Part shown: one piece after another, positions 21,479-31,006 of the stretch
Position numbering within the stretch: position 1 is the first letter of the stretch
Layout of the letters: each line of letters starts with the position of its first letter
Assembly (NCBI GenBank): GCA_964466455.1
Contig: CAYXNL010000026.1
Coordinates: 1-31,094, forward strand
Direction of reading: 5' to 3'
DNA length: 31,094 bases
Origin: S010-25 sp964466455
Lineage (GTDB): Bacteria > Pseudomonadota > Gammaproteobacteria > SZUA-229
The notes under the pieces: generated by a model
Told to the model about the DNA's origin: nothing
Seen by the model: the letters and a program-made list of their open reading frames with translations, nothing else
Databases searched by the model: none
Program-made: the position numbers and the translations under genes

Positions 21479-22591
21479 ATGAATTTACCACAGAAACAGG
21501 ACCAGAAGATACCTTACCAGCAGCTCCTGCAACAGATAACACAGTGGTGCGAGCAACTCGGTTTCCAGCAACTGGGCATTACCGATATTGATCTGACTGA
21601 AGATGAAAAATTTCTGCACAAATGGCTGGCTGCCGGGTTTCATGGTGAGATGAACTACATGCAGAAACACGGCAGTAAACGTAGTCAGCCGGCACAACTG
21701 ATTAGCGGTACCTGCCGGGTAATTTCGGTACGGATGAACTATATGCCGCCCGACTGTGAACTGGCTGATCAGGTTCTGGCCGCGCCGGAAAAAGGCTTTA
21801 TTTCCCGCTATGCACTGGGTCGTGACTACCACAAGGTAATGCGCAAACGGCTACAGCAACTGGCAGAAAAAATCCATACCAGCATAGGTGATTTTGGTTA
21901 CCGGGTTTTTGTGGACAGCGCACCGGTGCTGGAGAAACCGCTGGCACAAAAAGCCGGCCTCGGCTGGATCGGCAAACACAGTAACCTGATTAATAATAAA
22001 GCCGGTTCCTGGTTTTTTCTGGGTGAAATTTATACCGATCTGCCACTACCTGTTACCACCACAACGGCTCATAACCATTGCGGAAACTGTACGGCCTGTA
22101 TCGACTGCTGCCCCACCCAGGCTATTGTGGCGCCCTATCAGGTTGATGCCCGACGTTGTATTTCCTACCTTACCATTGAGTGTCATGGCAGTATTCCCAT
22201 CGAATTTCGTACCGCCATGGGTAACCGTATTTACGGCTGTGATGACTGCCAGCTCTGCTGTCCCTGGAACCGGTTTTCCTCACCGACCGAGGAAGCTGAT
22301 TTTTTCACCCGACATCCACTCGATGCTGCCGATTTACTCGACCTGTTTAACTGGGACGAAACCACTTTTCTAAAGCATACGGAAGGTTCGGCAATACGCC
22401 GTATCGGTTATGCTCGCTGGCTCCGTAATATTGCCGTAGCATTAGGCAATGCACCGACCACAACCACTATTATTCAGGCGCTTAACAATAAAAAACAGAC
22501 ACTACACACCCTGGATACAGATACTATTAACATGGTTATTGAACATATTGACTGGGCGCTGGGGGTGTCAGGGTCACTCGGCAAAAAATAA
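21479..22591 (+). CDS. queG: Epoxyqueuosine reductase
   Basis: A 370-residue iron-sulfur, cobalamin-dependent enzyme that reduces epoxyqueuosine to queuosine at position 34 of tRNAs for Tyr, His, Asn and Asp. Two [4Fe-4S] motifs are complete: C201, C204, C207 and C211 (CGNCTACIDCCP), and C254, C257, C260 and C261 (CDDCQLCCP). The family segments AAGFHGEMNYM, GRDYHKVMRKRL, FVDSAPVLEKPLAQKAGLGW and IGKHSNLI are present. The C-terminal HEAT-like part is shorter and ends GVSGSLGKK. It is divergent from gltX and does not share an operon with other que genes. Confidence 0.95.
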   Translation: MNLPQKQDQKIPYQQLLQQITQWCEQLGFQQLGITDIDLTEDEKFLHKWLAAGFHGEMNYMQKHGSKRSQPAQLISGTCRVISVRMNYMPPDCELADQVLAAPEKGFISRYALGRDYHKVMRKRLQQLAEKIHTSIGDFGYRVFVDSAPVLEKPLAQKAGLGWIGKHSNLINNKAGSWFFLGEIYTDLPLPVTTTTAHNHCGNCTACIDCCPTQAIVAPYQVDARRCISYLTIECHGSIPIEFRTAMGNRIYGCDDCQLCCPWNRFSSPTEEADFFTRHPLDAADLLDLFNWDETTFLKHTEGSAIRRIGYARWLRNIAVALGNAPTTTTIIQALNNKKQTLHTLDTDTINMVIEHIDWALGVSGSLGKK

Positions 22592-22622
22592 TACACCGGT
22601 AACGACCCATTGGTAAATACGT

Positions 22623-22628
22623 TATAAT
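22623..22628 (+). promoter_or_regulatory. Probable -10 box of ppc
   Basis: A consensus TATAAT in the 106-bp queG-ppc gap. The region about 17 bp upstream (TAACGA) is a poor -35 box. A transcript from here would start near 22635, which makes an ATG at 22641 almost leaderless and favours the ATG at 22698. Confidence 0.4.
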
Positions 22629-22697
22629 GAGTCACTTTATATGCCTGTATTGACCTGCATCAATACAGGTTTGCTAACCGATGCTTTATTCAAATAT

Positions 22698-25583
22698 ATG
22701 ACCTCAAATTCAGACAAGCACACACAAAATACAGACCGACAGGTTCAGGCAGCTGGACTGCTTAATACCACATCAACTGATAAACAGTTACGTGCACGAG
22801 TCAAACTACTCGGCAATTTACTGGGTAATGTGCTGCTTTCCGTTGCTGGTGCAAACGTATACGATGCTGTCGAAAAATTACGCAAAGGTTTTATCGACTT
22901 ACACAAAAAAGAGGATCCGGTTAAACGTCAGTACCTGATGGCACTGATTGAATCACTGGATGAAGATACACTGTCACAGGTTGTGCGTGCATTCAGCACC
23001 TACTTCAGCCTGGTTAATGTTGCTGAGGAAGCCTCACAACTGCAACTACGACGGCGGCAGATGCGCTCTGAAATGGATCTATGGCGTGGTTCGTTTGATT
23101 CGGCCCTGAAAGATTTCAAAGCGATGGGTATGTCGGCAGAGCGCCTGCAAACCCTGCTCGACAGACTTACCTATATTCCTGTTATTACCGCCCACCCGAC
23201 TGAAGCAAAACCGCGTACCATTCTGCATGCACTGCGTCGCATCTTTCTCACCAATGAAAAACTGAATGATACCCGTCTGGGTAAACAACAGCGCGAACTG
23301 GTTATTCACGAACTGGAAACCCAGATCCAGATACTCTGGCGCACTGATGAAGTACGTGCCTTCCGTCCACAGGTACGCGATGAAATCAACAACGGTCTGT
23401 ATTATTTCAAAGAAAGCCTGTTTCAGGCTCTGCCAGTGGTTTACCGTAATCTGGAAGCCCAGTTACGCAAACATTACCCGCATGATGCCATTCGCGTACC
23501 CAGCTTTCTACAGTTCGGCTCCTGGATTGGCGGTGACCGCGATGGTAACCCCAATGTAAAACCCGAGACAACGGCACTGGCCGTGCGCCTGCAATCAGAA
23601 GCTGTACTGGAAGAATATGTACGACGGCTACAGGTTATTTTCAGGCAACTTACCCATTCACGCCAGTTATGCACACCCAACCGGGCATTTATGGAAAGTC
23701 TGGATCGTGATGAACCACTACGTTTTAATGTATTTACCACTAAACCGACCATTTACAGCGAAACCCCTTACCGGCGAAAAATTGCTTTTATGCGCTATCG
23801 TCTGCAACAGAACATGGATCGTACTCGCGCCCTGATTAATGATGCCAGTGCAGACACCAACATCTATACTCATGCCTACTCCTGTGAGCAAGATTTTATT
23901 GACGATCTGAAGGTGATTTATGAATCACTTATCAGCCATGGCGATAACCGTATTGCTGATACTGAACTAAAAGATTTTATCCGTCTGACTGAATCCTTTG
24001 GTTTTTACCTGATGCATCTTGATGTACGACAGGAATCGGATCGACATACAGAGCTGGTTATTGACATACTCCGCCAGCTTGATAGTAACATCTGTTATGA
24101 AAGTATGGATGAAACCCAACGGCTGAGCTGTCTGTCACAACTAATTCATAAGCCGCTGGCAGATTTTACGCTCGATAAAAACCTGCTCACTGAGCAGAAC
24201 CGGGAAACGATCGATGTATTTGAAGTGATCCAACAACTCATGGATGAAATCGGCCACAAAGCTTTCGGGGAATACGTTATCTCCATGACCCATCAGGCAA
24301 GTCATATTATGGAAGTAATGTGGCTCGCTACTCTGGTTGGCCTTGCCGGCAGACAGGCAGAAAAACAGGACGATACAGATAACTGGTTCTGTAAAATCCG
24401 CATTTCTCCTCTGTTTGAAACCATTGATGATTTAAATCACATAGAAACAGTGCTGGCACAACTGTTTGACAATACAACCTATAAAAAACTGCTCGATACA
24501 TCTGGCTGTATGCAGGAAGTCATGCTGGGTTATTCCGACTCCTGTAAAGACGGTGGCATTCTGGCTTCTTCCTGGCAACTTTATGAAGCCCAGAAAAAAG
24601 TGATCTCACTGGCCGATAATCACCAGATTGACTGTCGTTTGTTCCACGGACGCGGTGGCACCATCGGACGTGGTGGCGGCCCTACCTATGAATCCATATT
24701 ATCCCAGCCGGAAGGGACGGTACATGGGCAGATAAAATTCACCGAACAGGGCGAAGTACTATCCAATAAGTACAGTAACGCCGAAACGGCTGTGTATGAA
24801 TTAACACTGGGGATCACCGGTTTAATGCTGGCAAGTCGCTACCAGATTCTGCCCGGCGAAACCACGGCGACGGATGAAAATATCCGTATTATGCGCGAAA
24901 TCACGCATATTGGTGAACAGCACTACCGCGAACTGACCGACCATACAGAAGGCTTTCTGGACTACTTTTATGAAGCCACGCCAGTTAGTGAAATTGCATT
25001 GATGAATATCGGCTCACGCCCTTCACACCGTAAATCCGGTGACCGCTCCAAATCGTCTGTACGCGCCATCGGCTGGGTCTTCGGCTGGGCACAATCACGT
25101 CATACTCTGCCCGCCTGGTACGGTATCGGTAGCGCACTGGAACAATGGATAGACAACCAGCCCGAACGCCTGCAAACCCTGCGGAGCATGTATCGACAAT
25201 GGCCCTACTTCCGCGCCCTGCTCAGTAATACAGAGATGGCTCTGTACAAGGCAGACATGACCACCGCACGTGAATATGCCGAATTATGCCTGAACCCGGA
25301 TACCCGCGAACGGGTATATCATCTTATTGCCTCGGAATGCGAACGTACCCGCCAAATTACCCTGCAGGTTTCAGAACTGACCCATTTGCTTGATGATATC
25401 CCCCCGCTGGCCCTGTCACTGATGCGACGCGATCCCTACCTGGATCCTCTTAATCATATTCAGGTAAAACTGCTCAAACGTTATCGTGATGAAACACTGG
25501 ATGGCACCGAGCGTGAAAAGTGGCTAAACCCATTACTACGCAGTATTAATGCTATTGCTGCCGGTATGCGAAATACAGGGTAA
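22698..25583 (+). CDS. ppc: Phosphoenolpyruvate carboxylase
   Basis: A 961-residue enzyme that carboxylates PEP to oxaloacetate, replenishing the TCA cycle. Catalytic landmarks are VITAHPTEAKPRTIL with H166, GSWIGGDRDGNPNV, LGYSDSCKDGGILAS, FHGRGGTIGRGGGPTYESIL with the mobile arginine-glycine loop, and SRPSHRKSGD. It ends in the invariant family C-terminus MRNTG. It is somewhat longer than E. coli Ppc (883) because of an N-terminal tail and insertions. ATG 22698 is preferred; an in-frame ATG at 22641 would add 19 residues not typical of the family. Neither has a clear ribosome binding site. It transcribes toward panD. Confidence 0.96.
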   Translation: MTSNSDKHTQNTDRQVQAAGLLNTTSTDKQLRARVKLLGNLLGNVLLSVAGANVYDAVEKLRKGFIDLHKKEDPVKRQYLMALIESLDEDTLSQVVRAFSTYFSLVNVAEEASQLQLRRRQMRSEMDLWRGSFDSALKDFKAMGMSAERLQTLLDRLTYIPVITAHPTEAKPRTILHALRRIFLTNEKLNDTRLGKQQRELVIHELETQIQILWRTDEVRAFRPQVRDEINNGLYYFKESLFQALPVVYRNLEAQLRKHYPHDAIRVPSFLQFGSWIGGDRDGNPNVKPETTALAVRLQSEAVLEEYVRRLQVIFRQLTHSRQLCTPNRAFMESLDRDEPLRFNVFTTKPTIYSETPYRRKIAFMRYRLQQNMDRTRALINDASADTNIYTHAYSCEQDFIDDLKVIYESLISHGDNRIADTELKDFIRLTESFGFYLMHLDVRQESDRHTELVIDILRQLDSNICYESMDETQRLSCLSQLIHKPLADFTLDKNLLTEQNRETIDVFEVIQQLMDEIGHKAFGEYVISMTHQASHIMEVMWLATLVGLAGRQAEKQDDTDNWFCKIRISPLFETIDDLNHIETVLAQLFDNTTYKKLLDTSGCMQEVMLGYSDSCKDGGILASSWQLYEAQKKVISLADNHQIDCRLFHGRGGTIGRGGGPTYESILSQPEGTVHGQIKFTEQGEVLSNKYSNAETAVYELTLGITGLMLASRYQILPGETTATDENIRIMREITHIGEQHYRELTDHTEGFLDYFYEATPVSEIALMNIGSRPSHRKSGDRSKSSVRAIGWVFGWAQSRHTLPAWYGIGSALEQWIDNQPERLQTLRSMYRQWPYFRALLSNTEMALYKADMTTAREYAELCLNPDTRERVYHLIASECERTRQITLQVSELTHLLDDIPPLALSLMRRDPYLDPLNHIQVKLLKRYRDETLDGTEREKWLNPLLRSINAIAAGMRNTG

Positions 25584-25614
25584 GAAAATACGAGCCATCT
25601 GCTGTTGACCTGAG

Positions 25615-25638
25615 CCGGATTCAGGCAACCTGAACCGG
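25615..25638. terminator. Hairpin at the ppc/panD convergence
   Basis: CCGG-A-TTCAGG (25615-25625) pairs with CCTGAACCGG (25629-25638), ten base pairs with a single bulged A and a 3-nt loop. It spans the panD stop codon. No T-run follows on either side, so it may be only a partial transcription barrier or a coincidence within the panD coding end. Confidence 0.3.
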
Positions 25639-26001
25639 TATCTGATTCGCTGTTCGACTTATGCGGTTATCCGCATCGAGATAAACAAGTACCGGTTTAA
25701 AACCAGTCGCTTCACGCTGTGACAGTCGGACATAGCTACAGATAATAACCCGATCACCGGGATTCGCCTTGTGTGCGGCCGCACCATTGACAGAAATTAC
25801 CCCGCTACCAGCTTCTGCCTGAATCGCATAGGTAACGAAACGTTCCCCATTTCTCAGGTTGTAAATATGAATCTGTTCATATTCAAGAATACCGGCAGCA
25901 TTGAGTAAGTCGGCATCAATCGCACAGGAACCTTCATATTCAAGTTCTGCATGTGTTATATATGCCTGATGTAATTTGGCTTTGAGTAAAGTCAGTTCCA
26001 T
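25621..26001 (-). CDS. panD: Aspartate 1-decarboxylase
   Basis: A 126-residue pyruvoyl enzyme that makes beta-alanine from aspartate for pantothenate. The self-cleavage site G24-S25 is present in YEGSCAID; S25 becomes the pyruvoyl group. TYAIQAEAGSGVISVNGAAA and GDRVIICSYV are typical of the family. Length equals the E. coli pro-enzyme. It is the third gene of a panB-panC-panD series, 118 bp beyond panC. I see no strong promoter in that gap. Confidence 0.96.
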   Translation of the reverse strand: MELTLLKAKLHQAYITHAELEYEGSCAIDADLLNAAGILEYEQIHIYNLRNGERFVTYAIQAEAGSGVISVNGAAAHKANPGDRVIICSYVRLSQREATGFKPVLVYLDADNRISRTANQIPVQVA

Positions 26002-26119
26002 AATGGTTTCTGGTCAGTGTAAAAGAATCTTTAATTCGGGCATCACTGCTAATACAAATATTCAAAGATACAGGAATATGCCTATTATCGTTGATCCATC
26101 CCCTGCCTTCAAGCTGAAT

Positions 26120-27025
26120 TCACCCATTTGGGCTGCGGATGAATAGCAAATTATCAATTAACCGGGTTTCACCTAACCGAGCGGCCACCAGTATTATCAA
26201 TGCGTTATCGTCGGATTTTGGCCGTTGCAATGTTCGAGACTCGCGCACACTCAGATAATCGACAATAAAACCCTGCTCAGTCAGCTGCTGACTTAGTTGT
26301 ATTTCGGCGGATGCAGGCGCCACGCCCTGTAACACCTGATCGCGCAATGAATACATTGCACGGTATAACCCGATGCTTTTTTCACGCTGCTGTGTATCCA
26401 GGTAATTATTACGCGAGCTCATGGCCAGGCCGTCAGCTTCACGCACCGTTGGTACCGCTTGAATATCGACCGGAATAGCCAGATCCGCCACCATTTGCCG
26501 GATAAGCAGAAGTTGCTGGTAATCCTTTTCACCGAAAAAGGCAATATCCGGCTGTATCATATTAAAAAGCTTTGCTACGACCGTCGCCACTCCGCGAAAA
26601 AAACCGGGTCGCAAGCGCCCCTCCAGACGGGAGGCCAGCGTAGGGACATCAATATAGGCAGATTGCTGTTTCCCCGCCGGATACATCTCATTCACGTCCG
26701 GTGCAAACACCAGGTCAGCATGACAGCCCGACTGAGAACCCACTGCTAATTTATGTATATCTTCAGTTAACGTTCGCGGATAGGTAGCAAAATCCTCATC
26801 TGGCGAAAATTGTAAGGGGTTAACAAAAATACTGACTATCGTACATGATGCCAGCCTGTTCGCTGCTTTTACCAGCGAAAGATGGCCTTCATGCAGATTA
26901 CCCATTGTAGGAACCAGGGCAATTTTCCGTCCTTGTTGTTTCCACCCCGAAATTCGCCTGCGTAGCACTTCAAGCGAACGGATGACCTCAACGGTAGAAT
27001 CAGATTTTTGATACCTGTCCACCAT
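26120..27025 (-). CDS. panC: Pantothenate synthetase
   Basis: A 301-residue enzyme that joins pantoate and beta-alanine using ATP. The nucleotide-binding motif PTMGNLHEGHLSLV is at 39-52. FVNPLQFSPDEDFATYPRTL, FGEKDYQQLLLIRQMV and AMSSRNNYL follow. It is a little longer than the E. coli enzyme, from about 15 extra N-terminal residues. Its ATG shares one base with the panB stop (TAATG), so translation is coupled. Confidence 0.95.
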   Translation of the reverse strand: MVDRYQKSDSTVEVIRSLEVLRRRISGWKQQGRKIALVPTMGNLHEGHLSLVKAANRLASCTIVSIFVNPLQFSPDEDFATYPRTLTEDIHKLAVGSQSGCHADLVFAPDVNEMYPAGKQQSAYIDVPTLASRLEGRLRPGFFRGVATVVAKLFNMIQPDIAFFGEKDYQQLLLIRQMVADLAIPVDIQAVPTVREADGLAMSSRNNYLDTQQREKSIGLYRAMYSLRDQVLQGVAPASAEIQLSQQLTEQGFIVDYLSVRESRTLQRPKSDDNALIILVAARLGETRLIDNLLFIRSPNG

Positions 27026-27843
27026 TAATGAAAACTGTGTTCCTGAGAGGGGAATTCGCCAGATTTTACTGCATCCACATAAGCCTTTACCGCCCCTTCA
27101 ATACTGCCACTATGCTGAATAAAGTTTTTGCTGAATTTTGGACGAAAACCGATACTGATATCCAGAATATCATAAAGCACCAGAATCTGACCATCACAGG
27201 CAGACCCTGCGCCAATACCGATAACCGGAACAGGCAGTTTTTCAGTAATGGTTTTTGCCAGTGATTCTGGAACACATTCCAGTAACATTAAATCGGCACC
27301 TGCCTGTTGCAAAGCAATGGCATCATCAAGCATCTGTTCAGCAAGTGCCTGTTCGCGCCCCTGGACTCGATATCCACCAAGTTTATGCACACGTTGTGGC
27401 TGTAAACCAAGGTGAGCACACACCGGGATACCCTGAGAAGCCAATGCATGGACAATCTCTACCTGATCACCGTTGCCTTCCAGCTTTACCATCTGCGCAC
27501 CAGCCTGCCTCATCAAGCTACCGGCATTATCCAGCGCCTGTTGCACACTGGTAAAACTCAGAAAAGGCATATCTGCCATCAACAGACTGTGCTGCAACCC
27601 TCGTGACACGTTGCGGGTGTGGTAGATCATGGAAGACATCTCAACCGGTAGCGTTGTGTCATGTCCCTGAATTACCATGCCTAGTGAATCACCAACCAGT
27701 ACAACATCTACCCCGGCCAGATCCAGAACACGGGCGAAACTGGCATCATAGGCAGTCAGACAGACTATTTTTTCACCCGCCTGCTTTTTCCGCTGTAAAT
27801 CACGAATGGTTACGCGGTGAGATAAATCAGTTTGTGTACTCAT
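27025..27843 (-). CDS. panB: 3-methyl-2-oxobutanoate hydroxymethyltransferase
   Basis: A 272-residue TIM-barrel enzyme that adds a hydroxymethyl group from methylene-tetrahydrofolate to ketoisovalerate, giving ketopantoate. Motifs are IVCLTAYDASFARVLD, VLVGDSLGMVIQGHDTTLPV, AQMVKLEGNG, HLGLQPQRVHKLGGYRVQG, LLECVPESLA and IGIGAGSACDGQILV. AGGTGA lies 6 nt before ATG 27843. It heads panB-panC-panD. FolK, a folate-pathway enzyme, is the upstream neighbour; the panB cofactor is folate-derived, a conserved pairing. Confidence 0.96.
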   Translation of the reverse strand: MSTQTDLSHRVTIRDLQRKKQAGEKIVCLTAYDASFARVLDLAGVDVVLVGDSLGMVIQGHDTTLPVEMSSMIYHTRNVSRGLQHSLLMADMPFLSFTSVQQALDNAGSLMRQAGAQMVKLEGNGDQVEIVHALASQGIPVCAHLGLQPQRVHKLGGYRVQGREQALAEQMLDDAIALQQAGADLMLLECVPESLAKTITEKLPVPVIGIGAGSACDGQILVLYDILDISIGFRPKFSKNFIQHSGSIEGAVKAYVDAVKSGEFPSQEHSFH

Positions 27844-27968
27844 GACCAGTCACCTGTATTTTTATAATGCAAATTGAGGAGGGTTGAAGTAATGCCGTCC
27901 ACTGTGTTTTTGTAAGATACGCTGAAATAGTATTACCTATGCACACAACCCATCAACTCAATCACGTT

Positions 27969-28103
27969 TTATTACTGAAACAGATAAAAAGGATACTTAT
28001 TCTTCAAGACACACTGTCAATACATCCATGTAAGCTCGACACCCGCATCCCTGCGGCTGACGGTCTTGAACAATAAGTATCCTTTTCATCCATCCTGTTA
28101 GTA
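27969..28103 (-). repeat. MITE-like element with terminal inverted repeats, copy B
   Basis: A 135-bp element, the reverse-orientation copy of 5756-5886. Its terminal inverted repeats are better kept than those of copy A, with AAAAGGATACTTATT at both ends followed by GTTCAAGAC or CTTCAAGAC. It carries the same inner segment with CCGCAGGGATGCGG. It begins 12 bp past the folK stop and lies in the 272-bp folK-panB gap, where it may separate the two transcription units. Confidence 0.75.
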
Positions 28104-28115
28104 CCTGCTGCCATT

Positions 28116-28622
28116 TTACATGACAGGGCCAAAATAATTCGCCTCGTATGTCGTCCGTGAATTTGATGCACCCCTTGCCTGAACCACATTTTTTAATTTC
28201 CCATATCCAGGAACAATAATATCCGGTAGCAATTTTAACAACGGTAAATAGACGAAATCCCGCTCACAGATACCCCGATGCGGTATTTTTAGATGTGGCT
28301 GGTTTATTATCCTGCTACCGTAAAGCAGAATATCCAGATCAATCGTTCGCGCACCCCAATGCTGTTTTCTCACTCTCCCCTGCTTATTCTCAACCCCCTG
28401 CAAATAATCCAGAAGAATCATCGGCTCAAGAGAGGTTTCCAGCCAGGCAACCGCATTGACATAATCAGGCTGATTCAGCGGCCCCATCGGTTTACTTTTA
28501 AAGTAACCGGAATCATTCAGCAATTTTGTTTCTGGTAACTGAGATAATGCTGCCAGTGCCTGCCTGACCTGTATCAATGGTTTTGCCAGATTACTACCCA
28601 GACCAATAAAAACATTTTCCAT
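28116..28622 (-). CDS. folK: Dihydropteridine pyrophosphokinase (HPPK)
   Basis: A 168-residue enzyme that transfers pyrophosphate from ATP to 6-hydroxymethyl-dihydropterin in folate synthesis. It begins MENVFIGLGSNLAKPLIQV. The HPPK signature is intact: RKQHWGARTIDLDILLYG with the two magnesium-binding aspartates, then LKIPHRGICERDFVYLPL. ATG 28622 is chosen as the family start; ATG 28643 would overlap the end of pcnB by 8 bp and is possible. The longer frame back to 28889 only reads the antisense-free alternative frame of pcnB. It follows pcnB by 13 bp. Confidence 0.94.
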   Translation of the reverse strand: MENVFIGLGSNLAKPLIQVRQALAALSQLPETKLLNDSGYFKSKPMGPLNQPDYVNAVAWLETSLEPMILLDYLQGVENKQGRVRKQHWGARTIDLDILLYGSRIINQPHLKIPHRGICERDFVYLPLLKLLPDIIVPGYGKLKNVVQARGASNSRTTYEANYFGPVM

Positions 28623-28635
28623 TATTGCTGCTTCG

Positions 28636-30129
28636 TTAATCATCACTAGTCTGGTTAGATGAATGATTCTGTGAGCGGGGCTTACGCCGTCTGCGCCTGT
28701 CGGACGATTTACTGTCAGACGCTTTACCACCAGATGATTCACTAACAGCAGATGTATTAGAAGAAGATTGTTGCTGAAACTGCGTCCACCACTCACTTTC
28801 ATCCGCCACCGCTTCCCCCGACTGCGCACGCAAACATAAAAAATCATACGCTGCACGAAATTTGGGATGTTCAAGCACTGCCTGGGCACGACGGCCCTTA
28901 CGATAATGGAAGCGTGTCTGCAAGCCCCAGATATCGCGCATGGTTGAAGTAAACCGTCTGGGTATAGAAATACTTTTCACCTGCTGGCTCATCACCGCTG
29001 TCGCTGCTTTCTGAATGGCGACTGAATAAGGCATACCTTTTTCATTAATCTCTGCTGCACGTTTTGCAACCGGTGCCCACAGCAAAGCAGCAAACAGAAA
29101 GGCAGGGGTTACACGCATATTATTACAGATACGATCGTCAGTATTTTTCATCGCCAGTTGTAACAGACGTAAATGCTGCGGATCGTCTTTTATTGCCTGA
29201 GCGGCTGCGGGAAATAAATAGTGCAACAGGTCGTACTCATTCAATGCCTCAAAACTTTTCAGCGCATGACCAGAATGAAACAGCTTCAGCACTTCTTCGT
29301 ATAATCGTGCTGGCGGAATATCCTGCAATAAAGACCCCAGTTCATAGATAGGAGTACGTGATTTCTCCTCAATAGAAAAGTCAAGTTTTGCAGCAAAACG
29401 AATCGCCCGCAACATCCGTACCGGATCTTCACGATAACGAATCTGTGCATCCCCAATCATTTTCAGTTGCCGCTGTCTGATATCTTCAAGCCCACCGACA
29501 AAATCAATAATAGAGAAATTAGCAATATCATAATACAGGGCGTTGGCGGTGAAATCACGGCGCCACACATCATCATCGATACCACCATATACATTATCGC
29601 GCACAATTCGCCCGCTTTCATCAACACTGCCTGACTGGGTGTGATCATGATTCGTACGATAGGTGGCAACCTCTATAATCTGTCGTCCAAAATGGACATG
29701 TGCCAGACGAAACCGGCGACCGATCAGACGGCAGTTACGAAACAGATCCTTTACCTGTTCGGGTGTTGCATTGGTCGCAACATCAAAATCTTTTGGTGTT
29801 TTTGCCAGCAGTAAGTCACGCACAGCACCACCCACAAGGCAGGCATGAAAACCAGCCTTGTGCAACCGGTATAAAACTTTCAGTGCATTGTCATCAATAT
29901 GTTCACGCGAAATACTGTGCTCACCGCGTGTCACAATCTTTGCGTCAGCCAGATACTCTTCAACTTTTTTTGATTGTCGTGATAAATCACTGGTCGCATT
30001 ACGTGCTGCTCTGTGCTTTCTATGGTTAGAAGAACTGCCAGCAGACGGTGCGGATTCACCGGAATATTTATGCTGATGTCGTTGTTTAGATGAAAGTAAT
30101 TTAAGCCCATTTTTAAGCCAGTCAATCAT
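28636..30129 (-). CDS. pcnB: Poly(A) polymerase I
   Basis: A 497-residue class II nucleotidyltransferase that adds poly(A) tails to RNA 3' ends and promotes decay. The catalytic core is ACLVGGAVRDLLLAKTPKDF (97-115), with metal-binding D114 and D116. NCRLIGRRFRLAHVHFGRQI and the RRDFTANALYYDI segment follow, then the neck helices. The close match to E. coli PcnB separates it from CCA-adding enzymes. The N-terminal 55 residues are basic and low in complexity, and the C-terminal 40 are Ser-rich and end in a run of basic residues (SSDRRRRRKPRSQ), likely RNA-contacting. The ATG overlaps the stop of the upstream methyltransferase (TAATG). Confidence 0.95.
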   Translation of the reverse strand: MIDWLKNGLKLLSSKQRHQHKYSGESAPSAGSSSNHRKHRAARNATSDLSRQSKKVEEYLADAKIVTRGEHSISREHIDDNALKVLYRLHKAGFHACLVGGAVRDLLLAKTPKDFDVATNATPEQVKDLFRNCRLIGRRFRLAHVHFGRQIIEVATYRTNHDHTQSGSVDESGRIVRDNVYGGIDDDVWRRDFTANALYYDIANFSIIDFVGGLEDIRQRQLKMIGDAQIRYREDPVRMLRAIRFAAKLDFSIEEKSRTPIYELGSLLQDIPPARLYEEVLKLFHSGHALKSFEALNEYDLLHYLFPAAAQAIKDDPQHLRLLQLAMKNTDDRICNNMRVTPAFLFAALLWAPVAKRAAEINEKGMPYSVAIQKAATAVMSQQVKSISIPRRFTSTMRDIWGLQTRFHYRKGRRAQAVLEHPKFRAAYDFLCLRAQSGEAVADESEWWTQFQQQSSSNTSAVSESSGGKASDSKSSDRRRRRKPRSQNHSSNQTSDD

Positions 30130-30797
30130 TAATCAATATCCTTGATAACCAGTGTCAGGCCATCTCCAATGGTTATCATACTTTTTTTCACACGCATATC
30201 TGCCTGTACCATTTCATTAAATCGACGAATGGCACGTGTAGCCGGTTCATTATTTTTCGGGTCCGCCACGCTGCCTGACCACAATGTATTATCAATTGCC
30301 ATTAATCCACCTTTTCTCAATAACTGTAATCCTAGCTCATAATAAATCGGATAATTCTGTTTGTCCGCATCAATAAAAATAAAATCAAAATCAGCCGCCC
30401 TGCCTTCTTCCAGTAAAACGTCCAATGTGCGTTGCGCGGGTTGCAATACAAGCTGGATTTTTGTATCCAGACCTGCCTTTACCCAGTATCTTTTTGCCAT
30501 CGCTGTCCATTCTACAGAAACATCACAGCAGATTAACTGACCATTATCACTCAGTGCAGAAGCGATACAAATAGAACTGTATCCGGTATAAGTACCAATT
30601 TCTATCGCCTTTTTTGCTCCGATAAGGCTTACCAGAAACCGCATGAACTGCCCCTGATCTGGCGCAATCTGCATATTTGACAGCTCTACAGAACGGGTTT
30701 CCTGCCGCAAATCACGCAACAATGCAGACTCATCCACCGCAACCGTACAAATATAATCGTATAAACGTTCATCAATAGATAATGTTCGGTTACTCAA
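30129..30797 (-). CDS. Class I SAM-dependent O-methyltransferase
   Basis: A 222-residue methyltransferase of the COMT-like family. The SAM-binding motif is AIEIGTYTGYSSICIAS (about 64-80). The metal-site segment is DFIFIDADKQNYPIYYELG and GGLMAIDNTLWSGSV follows. The C-terminus DGLTLVIKD is typical. The substrate (often a catechol) is unknown. The only possible start near the family N-terminus is a TTG at 30797, since a stop lies four codons upstream. It forms an operon with pcnB through a TAATG overlap, but I know of no functional link. Confidence 0.88.
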   Translation of the reverse strand: MSNRTLSIDERLYDYICTVAVDESALLRDLRQETRSVELSNMQIAPDQGQFMRFLVSLIGAKKAIEIGTYTGYSSICIASALSDNGQLICCDVSVEWTAMAKRYWVKAGLDTKIQLVLQPAQRTLDVLLEEGRAADFDFIFIDADKQNYPIYYELGLQLLRKGGLMAIDNTLWSGSVADPKNNEPATRAIRRFNEMVQADMRVKKSMITIGDGLTLVIKDID

Positions 30798-30844
30798 GAA
30801 ATTTACTCACTACCACTACAGAAAAGAAAAGATAGAAACAGGGA

Positions 30845-30873
30845 ATTATAACAAAAAAACAGCAGCTTATAAA
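30845..30873 (-). promoter_or_regulatory. Probable promoter of the methyltransferase-pcnB-folK operon
   Basis: On the minus strand: TTTATA (30873-30868), a 17-bp spacer and a consensus TATAAT (30850-30845), about 48 nt before the TTG start. Confidence 0.45.
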
Positions 30874-31006
30874 AATATAGAGATCAGATGCCGGGCAATG
30901 ATTGATGCGACCCATTATCTGCCGCGCAATCTACCACAAAAATAGAGCAGAATGTGGGAAGGGATCATTCGTATTGATAAATACCAGGTAGGAGCTTTGC
31001 ACGATA

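Noticed and set aside
27883..27915. GAGGAGG followed by ATG and a 7-codon peptide on the plus strand upstream of panB
   Set aside because: No plus-strand gene follows that it could lead, and the frame stops after seven codons.
28623..28889. Long folK N-terminus
   Set aside because: It is only the alternate frame of the pcnB 3' end. The HPPK family begins at MENVFIGLGSN.
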